From assembly GCA_963713355.1 (NCBI GenBank), contig CAVQLK010000005.1, forward strand, positions 186,001-250,000: a stretch of DNA of 64,000 bases, in the 5' to 3' direction. The DNA is from FEN-1219 sp963713355. Its GTDB lineage: Bacteria; Pseudomonadota; Gammaproteobacteria; Steroidobacterales; Rariloculaceae. The notes beneath the pieces were generated by a model. That model was not told the DNA's origin. It was given only the letters and a program-made list of their open reading frames with translations, and ran no database searches. How positions within the stretch are numbered: position 1 is the stretch's first letter; each line of letters begins with the position of its first letter. A program made the translations under genes and the position numbers. Positions 35,290 to 42,098 of this stretch are shown one piece after another.

Positions 35290-35901
35290 ATGACGCGGCC
35301 GCTCCCCATTGTCCTCGCCGGCGAAGTCGCATGGCGTTGGAGTTCCTTGGTGGTGCTCATCGCGTGCGCTGCGGCGTCGGCTCAGCAGCCCGAGCGCGGC
35401 GTTTCCGTCGATGCGGATTCGGTGTTTTTGGATCTGCGAAGTGGCGGCAGTGTTTTCAAGGAACTGGCCGTGACCGACGGCGTCATCAGCGTCGTCGCTG
35501 CGCAAGGCACGACTACGAGCGAGGGCGCCGACGGCGTTTGGGATTTTCGCGACGGCTTAAGTCTTACGATCGACGCGACGACGTTGAACGCGGACAGCGG
35601 GACGCTCCGATATACCGACGGCAAGTTCACCGAGTTCGAGCTGCTCGGCGCGCCGCTGACTCTCGATGGGTCGACCGGAACCGGGTCGCGCCCGTTTCGC
35701 CTGACTGCGGGCCGCATGTCGTATGACGGTGCGCGACGACTGTTCACGGCATCGCAGGGCGTGGTCTTCGCCTCGAACGGGATGGAAATACGCAACTGCA
35801 GTTGGACGTACGACCTCTCCGACAAGTCCGTGCAGGGGCTTGCCGAAGCGGACAGCAAGTGCACTGCGGATGTGGTCGTCAACCGACCGTCCCCACCTTG
35901 A
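35290..35901 (+). CDS. Exported OstA/LptA-like protein (tentative)
   Basis: This protein of about 203 residues starts with a signal-like segment (RWSSLVVLIACAAASAQQ). The mature part is almost all beta-strand, with repeated short strands ending in RPFRLTAGRMSYDGARRLFTASQGVVFASNGMEIR. That 'AgrmsYd...ftasqgVvfasng' pattern resembles the OstA/LptA repeat that binds lipopolysaccharide. Two cysteines near the end (NCSWTYD, SKCTADV) could form a disulfide. The start is uncertain; ATGs at 35266 and 35290 both lack a good ribosome site. No lpt genes are adjacent, so the role is open. Confidence 0.5.
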   Translation: MTRPLPIVLAGEVAWRWSSLVVLIACAAASAQQPERGVSVDADSVFLDLRSGGSVFKELAVTDGVISVVAAQGTTTSEGADGVWDFRDGLSLTIDATTLNADSGTLRYTDGKFTEFELLGAPLTLDGSTGTGSRPFRLTAGRMSYDGARRLFTASQGVVFASNGMEIRNCSWTYDLSDKSVQGLAEADSKCTADVVVNRPSPP

Positions 35902-36022
35902 AGCCCACACTGGACCTAGGTCCGATGCCGCGACCGAGTATCCTTCTGAAATAGTGTCGCAACCGCGGCCTTCGCGGGCCGGGCGCGTGCGCTTGGCCAT
36001 CGGCTTTCTAGGAGAACATAGC

Positions 36023-36886
36023 GTGAACAGACCGACGTCGGTGCTTCTCGTGGCAGTTGCCCTGATGACGGGCACCTCGGCGATGGCTCAAGGGACCTTG
36101 GATAGAATTCGCGAGCGCGGTGAGCTTCGGATCGGCTATCGCGCGGATGCGCGGCCGCTGTCGTTCGAGGAGAACGGTACGGCGGCGGGTTACTCCGTCG
36201 ATCTTTGCCGCCGCATCGCTGCAGGCATCGGCGAGCAATTGAGTCTGCCCGCCATGAAGGCCACGTACGTCCGAGTGACGGTCGATAACCGGTTCGACGC
36301 GCTCGTCAAAGGCGACATCGATATCGAGTGCGGCGCCACGACGGTCACGTTGGGACGGCTGGAGCAAGTCGATTTCACGCTGATGACTTTCGTGACCGGC
36401 GGCTCGTTCTTGTCGAAGGCCGATAACCGCGTGTCTACGGCGGCAGACTTGGCCGGCAAACGCGTGGCTGTGATGCGCGGGACGTCGACGGCGACGGCGC
36501 TGCAAAAAGTCCTTACCGACAACTCGATCGATGCCCGAGTCGTCATGGTCGACGACCGCGACGCCGGCATGGCGCGGCTGCAACGCGGCGACGTCGACGC
36601 GCTCGCCGGGGACCAGATCGTCCTGCTGGGGAATGCTCTCGTGGCGATCGAGGCGAACGAGAATGCCAACTTCTCGTTTGCCGACGAGCTCTTTTCGTAC
36701 GAGCCATACGCGTTCATGGTTCGCCGCAACGACGCCGACTTTCGTCTGGCCGTCAACCGCGAGCTTGCCGAGATCTTTCGCGACGGTGATCAAGCCCCTA
36801 TCTACCAGGAATGGGTCGGCAGCAACGGCGTGAAGCCCTCGCCGATGTTGATCGCGATGTACCTAGTTCAAGGCTTGTCGGAGTAA
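36023..36886 (+). CDS. Amino-acid-type ABC transporter substrate-binding protein, orphan
   Basis: This 287-residue periplasmic protein has a signal peptide (NRPTSVLLVAVALMTGTSAMA) and the family-3 solute-binding fold: LDRIRERGELRIGYRADARPLSFEENGTAAGYSVDLCRRIA, IDIECGATTVTLGRLEQVDFT and LAGKRVAVMRGTSTATAL. The GTG start has an AGGAG site eight bases upstream. No permease or ATPase gene lies nearby, so it either serves a remote transporter or acts as a sensor or binding protein. Ligands of the family are polar amino acids or small carboxylates. Confidence 0.85.
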   Translation: MNRPTSVLLVAVALMTGTSAMAQGTLDRIRERGELRIGYRADARPLSFEENGTAAGYSVDLCRRIAAGIGEQLSLPAMKATYVRVTVDNRFDALVKGDIDIECGATTVTLGRLEQVDFTLMTFVTGGSFLSKADNRVSTAADLAGKRVAVMRGTSTATALQKVLTDNSIDARVVMVDDRDAGMARLQRGDVDALAGDQIVLLGNALVAIEANENANFSFADELFSYEPYAFMVRRNDADFRLAVNRELAEIFRDGDQAPIYQEWVGSNGVKPSPMLIAMYLVQGLSE

Positions 36887-36896
36887 TCGCTCGCCT

Positions 36897-37217
36897 TCAT
36901 CCGACGCTCGACATTTTCATCAGCACCAATCCGCCGATAATCAAAAGGGCGGCTGATATCCGCAGCGCGTCGGCCGGCTCGCCGAGCACGACGATCCCGA
37001 CGGCGAATGCTCCGACGGCTCCGATTCCGGTCCACACGGTATACGCGGTGCCGAGCGGCAGCGTTCGCATCGCGATCGAAAGCAGCAGAAAGCTCGCCAC
37101 CATCGTGACGAGCGTGATCACGGTAGGCCATAGTCGCGTGAAACCGCTCGACTGCTTCATGTAGTACGCCCAGACCACTTCGAGGGCGCCCGCGGCGAGC
37201 AATACGATCCAGGCCAT
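36897..37217 (-). CDS. gdx: SMR family guanidinium exporter (Gdx/SugE)
   Basis: This 106-residue inner-membrane protein has four helices. It matches SugE/Gdx rather than EmrE: the start MAWIVLLAAGALEVVWA keeps Gly10, Glu13 (the essential acidic residue) and Trp16, and the central LPLGTAYTVWTGIGAVGAF is the Gdx signature. The family exports guanidinium in exchange for protons as an antiparallel dimer. A full AAGGAGG site precedes the ATG. The leader contains hairpins that could control translation (see the regulatory entry). It is convergent with the solute-binding-protein gene. Confidence 0.92.
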   Translation of the reverse strand: MAWIVLLAAGALEVVWAYYMKQSSGFTRLWPTVITLVTMVASFLLLSIAMRTLPLGTAYTVWTGIGAVGAFAVGIVVLGEPADALRISAALLIIGGLVLMKMSSVG

Positions 37218-37291
37218 GACGGCCTCCTTAGATCAAGGGGCCGGGCCGTCCCGGACTTGTACCCAAATGCTTTGGGGGAGGACGTGGCCTC
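37218..37291 (-). promoter_or_regulatory. Structured leader of gdx, candidate guanidine-type RNA switch
   Basis: Read on the minus strand, the leader has a CCGGG-ACGG-CCCGG hairpin at 37254-37241, with the ACGR loop that defines guanidine-II (mini-ykkC) hairpins, 11 bases before the AAGGAGG site. The loop and 3' arm (GACGGCC) can instead pair with GGCCGTC, the seven bases just before the ATG, which would cover the start region. Upstream are a CCCAAA-TTTGGG hairpin (37276-37262) and a GAGG-CCACGT-CCTC hairpin (37291-37278). A second perfect ACGR hairpin, expected in guanidine-II, is not seen. Confidence 0.35.
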
Positions 37292-37379
37292 GCGGTGCCA
37301 TCGTAGCCGCCTGTCCGGGCATTTCCAACCGACGACGAGGTCACTCGCGAGCGCTCGAGGCGAGCTCCAGTCCGTTCAG

Positions 37380-37417
37380 AGCGGCCCCGCGCTGTTGTAG
37401 CGCAACGCGGGGCCGCT
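37380..37417. terminator. Strong 12-bp hairpin, likely terminator between gdx and urcA-like gene
   Basis: A perfect 12-bp inverted repeat (AGCGGCCCCGCG / CGCGGGGCCGCT) with a 14-base loop lies 12 bases beyond the stop of the urcA-like gene on the minus strand. The T-rich side (TCTTCTTCT) is on the plus strand, so direction is uncertain; it may end transcription from either side. Confidence 0.5.
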
Positions 37418-37429
37418 TCTTCTTCTGCG

Positions 37430-37789
37430 TTACAACGAAACCCTGGTGTCACCCGTATGCAGCGCCGCGAGCCGGCGATTGCCGACGTCGCGCACCGCGG
37501 CGTCCACGGCGTCATTCGTGCAACGCTCGGTCCAACCGGGCGGCGCGGCCCTGCGCGTGTTGGCCCAGTGGCGTCGAGCCTCCTGTTGGCAGACATCGTT
37601 CGCAGCTTCGCGCAAGCGCTCGTAGAGAGTCTGCACGTCCTCGGATTTTGCGAGGTCGAGATCCCACATCTTCACGTCGCGCGAATACCCGAAGCCGTCA
37701 GTGACATCAGCGGCACCGCTCGTGGAAGAAACGAGCAACGCTGTCGTCGCAACGACGAAAGCAGAAATCAATTTCAGCGAAGTAGTCAT
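37430..37789 (-). CDS. UrcA family protein
   Basis: This exported protein of about 119 residues belongs to the UrcA family: DVKMWDLDLAKSEDVQTLYERLREAANDVCQQ, later a second Cys in ERCTNDAVDAAVRDVGNRRLAALH. The signal peptide is MTTSLKLISAFVVATTALLVSSTSGAA. The ATG at 37789 is chosen for its AAGGA site nine bases upstream; an ATG three codons earlier is possible. The paired cysteines suggest a disulfide. The molecular function of the family is not known to me. The upstream region is unusually rich in palindromes. Confidence 0.85.
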   Translation of the reverse strand: MTTSLKLISAFVVATTALLVSSTSGAADVTDGFGYSRDVKMWDLDLAKSEDVQTLYERLREAANDVCQQEARRHWANTRRAAPPGWTERCTNDAVDAAVRDVGNRRLAALHTGDTRVSL

Positions 37790-37837
37790 CGAAATCATCC
37801 TTGTGTTTGGGGGGAGCGTAGAGAGATACGCTCCACG

Positions 37838-37989
37838 CGTTATCAAGTTACATGCCAGGTAACGCACCGTAACAACTGCGAGCAAAAACAGGACGTTGCT
37901 CGTAACGCGGCATTAACGATCGTTAACGTTCGACTTTTTTGTCGCACGTGCGGCACGCGTGAATCCCGCTTGCGGGATGCACGTTAACG
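37838..37989. promoter_or_regulatory. TAACG/CGTTA motif cluster with 14-bp palindrome upstream of urcA-like gene
   Basis: Eight copies of TAACG in either orientation fall in about 150 bases (starting at 37838, 37860, 37903, 37914, 37921, 37924, 37982 and 37985). They include the perfect palindrome TTAACGATCGTTAA at 37913-37926 and two CGTTAACG sites. The region is far more AT-rich than its surroundings. It looks like an operator array for the urcA-like gene; the binding protein is unknown. Confidence 0.4.
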
Positions 37990-38036
37990 AGAGTTCATGA
38001 AATCCCGCGCGCGGTGCTCACGTCCCGCTTGCGGGA
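37963..38036. repeat. Two copies of a TCCCGC-TT-GCGGGA hairpin
   Basis: The 14-base palindrome TCCCGCTTGCGGGA occurs at 37964-37977 and again at 38023-38036, with a partial copy (TCCCGCGCGCGG) between them. They lie between the urcA-like gene and the end of the glycosidase gene, where REP-like elements are often found. No flanking transposase gene is present. Confidence 0.5.
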
Positions 38037-38055
38037 AAGGGAAGCGCACGCGATA

Positions 38056-39239
38056 TCAGCGCGCAACGGCGTGCTGAGCAATCAAGAACGCTGCCGCGTT
38101 CCACGACTGGCCGCGCATGCCGCGCGGCGCGTTGGTGCGGCCGTGCAGCCATTCGGCGAATGCCCAGTCGTCGAGCGCACAGGCGCGCGCGAGCTTCACG
38201 AGCTCTACGCGTGCTTGACGCTTGCGGCCGCAGCGCGCGAGCGCCGCGATCCAGAAACCGCCGACCATCGGCCACACACCACCGTTGTGATATTGCCATG
38301 CGGAGTTTTGCCGATGCCGCGCCATGTACGGGCGCCATAGCGCGCTCTGCTTGCGGATCGGCTGCACCACGGCGCGAACGGGGTAGGGTCGTGCACGCGG
38401 CTCGCGAGCAGCGCGTCGAGCGTGCGGCGTGCCGCGCTTGCACTCAGCGCGCCGCAGAGTGTAGCGAGCACGTTGCCGAACACGTCGCCTTCGTCGCCGA
38501 AGAACGAAAAGTTGACGAAGCTCAAGTAGAGGTCGCGATTACGCGCGCCCTTCAGCGCGTAGTCGTTCAGTAGCCGCGCGCGCCTGTATTCGGGAAGCGC
38601 GGCCGAGAACGGATGAAACAAGCCGTTGAAATTGGCGCGAGTCGCCGCGGTGTTCGGCAAACCGAACAGCCGTTTCACGCGGTACCACAGCGCGTTCGTG
38701 TACAGAACGAAGCCCGAGCGCGGCATGATGTCGGCCCAGTCGCTGGCCTCGTTCTGCTGCAGCAAATGAAACCGTTGATGCTCCTGAGCGCCTAGCCACT
38801 GGAGCGCGAGCGCAATCTCGCGCCGGTAGCGGCGCAGCAACCCGCGCCGCAGACCGAGCTCTGCGAGACGCTCGTCGAGCAAAGCGAGCGCGACGAGCCA
38901 CCATAGCGTCGAATCGATGCATCCCAAATACCAGAAGTCGGCCTCGTGCCGGTCCGGCGCGACGAACTTCGGGATCTGGCCGTTTGGTGCCTGGTGCGCC
39001 GCGAGTGTTTCGAGGCCGGCTACGGAGGCGCGCGCGAGCGCTCGATCGCCGGAGACCGCCATGCCTAGCGCACAGATGGCGGCGTCGCGACCGAAGACTG
39101 CCGTATAGCCGCGATCCTGCGCGCGTTTCGTGGGCGCCGCTGCGAGCACTCCGGCCGGAGTCGAGTTGCTTCGGAGCAGCTCGATCGCTCGCGCGCGGCA
39201 ATCGGCCAGCAGTTTCGATTCGTCGGAGGCGCGCGGCAT
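38056..39239 (-). pseudogene. Neutral-invertase/amylo-alpha-1,6-glucosidase-like glycosidase, frameshifted
   Basis: Two minus-strand frames form one (alpha/alpha)6-barrel glycosidase of about 395 residues. The first (to about 38380) holds YTAVFGRDAAICALGMAVSGD, HQAPNGQIPKFVAPD, DFWYLGCIDSTLWWLVALALL and NEASDWADIMPRSGFVLYTNALW. The second holds YPVRAVVQPIRKQSALWRPYM and WQYHNGGVWPMVGGFWIAAL. The wording is shared by GH100-type invertases and proteins named amylo-alpha-1,6-glucosidase. The break lies in CGACCCTACCCCG, where one missing base would restore 'HDPYPVRAVVQ'. No signal peptide. True decay and sequencing error cannot be separated here. Confidence 0.75.
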
Positions 39240-39353
39240 TCGCGGCGATTCTACGCCGCATTGCGGCACGGACCCATCGGCGCGAATTGACACCGTTGAG
39301 CCGAGCGCGGTTCAATCGGTCCGTTCCGGGGTAGCCAAGCCAAGGATGTCGAG

Positions 39354-40951
39354 ATGCGCAAGGCAACCGTTTGTGCGTCTGCCGTCATCATGTCGACGAT
39401 GATGTCGGTGGCGCACGGCCAACCGTTCGCGAATGCCGGAACCGCGCAGGCGGGATATGTCGGCGGCGAGCTCCGACCAGCCGCCGAGTGTGGGCAGATC
39501 GATCTCGGCGGCATCGCCGACGTCGTCGAGATCACGGCGCGCATCGTTCCCGCCGAAGGCAACACGCCGCAGCACTGCCGCGTCAGCGGTGTGCTGGCGC
39601 CCGAGATCGCGTTCGAAGTGAATCTGCCGACGCCGTGGAACGGCCGGCTTCTACATGATCGGCAACGGCGGTCATGCGGGCGAGGCGCTCGACGAACCCG
39701 GGCCGCGTCGCGCAGCGGCGTCAAGCGCTCGAGCACGGCTTCGCGATGGCGCAAACGAATACCGGGCACGACGCGAGCAAGGAGCCGTCGGCGACGTTCG
39801 TGCTGTCGAACCCGCAGAAAGCCGTCGATTACGCTTATCGCGCCGTGCACTTCACGGCCGTCACGGCGAAGGAGGTCGCGAACCGTTACTACGCGCAGCC
39901 CGTCGCCAAGGCGTATTGGAACTCATGCTCGAACGGCGGCCGCCAAGGTCTCATCGAGGCGCAGCGCTATCCCGAGGACTTCGACGGCATCGTCGCGAAC
40001 GCGCCGTGGGTCGATCAGACCGGCTTCACGATCGGCGCGATCTGGAATCAACGCGCGTTCGACGAGACGCATGTCTCAGCCGACAAGCTGGCACTCGTCG
40101 CGGACCGAGCGATGCAGCAGTGCGATGCCGTCGACGGATTGCGCGACGGCCTCATCGACGACCCGCGGCAGTGCTCGTTCGACGTCGCGCGCGACGTGCC
40201 GAGCTGCGCGTCCGGCACCGACGCGTCGGCAGATGTGCTTGACGCCCGCCGAAGCCGCGGCCGTGCAGAAGGTCTATGACGGCCCGCAGAGCAGGCGGCA
40301 GCACGATCTTCCCGGGCTTCAGGTCGGCAGCGAGGCCGTGCTGCCGCGGCCGAACGGCGCGCCGCGGCAGCGGCTGGGTCGGCTTGATCGCGCCGGCCCG
40401 AGGCCGGCGGGCGCACGGCGGACTTCGGGCTGGCCGAAGGCACGATGCGCTATCTCGTGTTCGATCCGCCGCAAGCCGATTGGGATTTCCAGACGTTCGA
40501 CTTCGGCCGCGATCCCAAGCTGCTCGAGCGCTGGGGCAAGCTCGCGAACGCGAAGGACACGGATTTGCGCGACTTTCGTGCGCGCGGCGGCAAACTGCTG
40601 ATCACGTACGGCTGGGCCGACGCGATCTTGCAGCCGCTGATGGGCGTGAATTACTACGAGAAGGCAGTCGAAGCCGGAACGGCCGCGACGGCACGGACTT
40701 CATGCGGCTGTTCATGATCCCCGGCATGGCGCACTGCGCCGGCGGGCTGGGCCCCGATCAGTACGATGCCGTCACGGCCGTCATCGACTGGGTCGAGAAG
40801 GGCGTCGCGCCCGAGTCGCTGCGTCGCGAAGCAAGATCGTGGGCGGCACCGTGACGCGCTCGCGGCCGCTGTGCCCGTACCGCAGGTCGCGCGCTACAAG
40901 GGGCAGGGCAGCACCGACGACGCTGCGAACTTCGAGTGCAGGATGCCGTGA
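39354..40951 (+). pseudogene. Tannase/feruloyl esterase family protein, multiply frameshifted
   Basis: A full-length tannase-type esterase can be followed through all three plus frames, with about eight to ten switches. In order: a signal peptide (MRKATVCASAVIMSTMMSVAHG), VNLPTPWNG, MIGNGGHAGEALDEPG, GFAMAQTNTGHDAS, YWNSCSNGGRQGL (nucleophile), CLTPAEAAAVQKVYDGP, GTMRYLVFDPPQADWDFQTFD, LLITYGWADAIL (Asp), FMIPGMAHCAGG (His) and PQVARYKGQGSTDDAANFECR. All catalytic motifs survive, and differences are indels rather than substitutions. This favours assembly error over long decay. It is a paralogue of the intact gene at 24.0-25.6 kb. Confidence 0.8.
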
Positions 40952-40973
40952 GCTCGATGAACGCGCGTTCGAC

Positions 40974-41468
40974 ATGCGAGTCTGGATTCGTTGCGCCGTA
41001 GCGCTCTCTGCGCTCGACGCGGTCCACGCCCAGGAGCCCGTCGTTGCCGCCGCGGATCCCGAGGCGCTGTTCAGGGAGAAGACCCCGCGAAGCATGCCAA
41101 CAAGCAGGTCGTGCTGCACATCCTGCGCGAGCTGTTGCAGTGCAACTACTGGGAGCAGGCCGATCGCTGGCTCACGGAGCGCTATCTTCAGCACAATCCT
41201 AACGTGGAGTCGGGGCGCGACAACGTCGTGGCGTATTTCAGCGGTCTGCCGCGAACGCCGACCTGCGACAAGCTGACGATGCCGATCGTCACCGTGCTGA
41301 CGAGCGGCGACATCGTCGGCGTCGTGTTTCGAATGCAGTACGACGACCCGCGCAAGCCCGGCGCAGAAGTACACCTCGATCTGGTACGACCAGTGGCGCA
41401 TCGTCGACGGCCGAGCCGACGAGCACTGGGACACGGCGACGTTGGGACCGACCGTCACGGCGCAGTAG
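40974..41468 (+). pseudogene. Secreted SnoaL/NTF2-like protein, frameshifted
   Basis: Three frames join into a protein of about 165 residues. Frame one gives a signal peptide (MRVWIRCAVALSALDAVHA) and DPEALFREK. Frame two, from about 41085, gives ANKQVVLHILRELLQCNYWEQADRWLTERYLQHNPNV and VVFRMQYDDPRKPG. Frame three, from about 41360, gives KYTSIWYDQWRIVDGRADEHWDTATLG. The content matches predicted SnoaL-like (polyketide cyclase fold) enzymes. Two single-base indels would restore it. It follows the broken tannase by 22 bases and may share its operon. Confidence 0.7.
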
Positions 41469-41479
41469 GAAGAGCGAGC

Positions 41480-41878
41480 TCAGTCGCGCTCGGCATCCGG
41501 TTCGGGCTGCTTCACGCGCTGCACGATCTTCGCGGTGATCACACTGCCATCGGAATGCTTGAGCAATAACTGATTGCGCGTCGTTGCCGCCTCGACTTCG
41601 GTGCCGCGCGGGAAGTCCTCGGCCGAGGTGCTGATCGTCGTCTTCGGCGCCCACTCACCGGTGATGCGCATCCCGTCGAGGGCAACGGTCACGCGGCTCG
41701 TCCACTCCGTCGCTCCCGGCAAGCTCACGCCGCCGAACGACGGCGACATCTTTTCGCGCTCGTACTCGCGCGATTCCATGACGAGCCCGACCTTGAACTC
41801 CGGCTCCGCTGCATGGCTCGTAGCCGTCATCGAGGCGAGAACCAGCAACCACGAGATGGGTAGCTTGCGGCGCGTCAT
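41480..41878 (-). CDS. Small secreted protein of unknown function (132 aa)
   Basis: A signal peptide (MTRRKLPISWLLVLASMTATSHA) is followed by a beta-rich mature part (VTVALDGMRITGEWAPKTTISTSAEDFPRGTEVEA) ending in a strand plus an acidic tail. The ATG at 41878 has an AAGGG site. No family is recognised. It is convergent with the SnoaL-like gene (11-base gap) and divergent from the second permease. Confidence 0.6.
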   Translation of the reverse strand: MTRRKLPISWLLVLASMTATSHAAEPEFKVGLVMESREYEREKMSPSFGGVSLPGATEWTSRVTVALDGMRITGEWAPKTTISTSAEDFPRGTEVEAATTRNQLLLKHSDGSVITAKIVQRVKQPEPDAERD

Positions 41879-42098
41879 TCCATGCCCTTGCGGCAGTTCC
41901 TGCCTCGCGCGAAGTATACGGACCGCGTCCCGGTATCGACACGGGTCGTGCGATAGCGGGACGGCCGGGCTGTACGGAATAGCCACGCTCGAAGGCGAAA
42001 AAACCAGTCCATTCCATAGCTTGCGTGCTTAATGCGCCGCTGGCATGGCGCTTGCTCCGGTCCCGGCAGAGGGGCGCTTTCTCGCGGCCGGGGTAGTC

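Noticed and set aside
37218..37300. A full guanidine-I or guanidine-III riboswitch upstream of gdx
   Set aside because: The conserved core sequences of those classes as I recall them are not present; only one ACGR-loop hairpin, in the style of guanidine-II, is visible.
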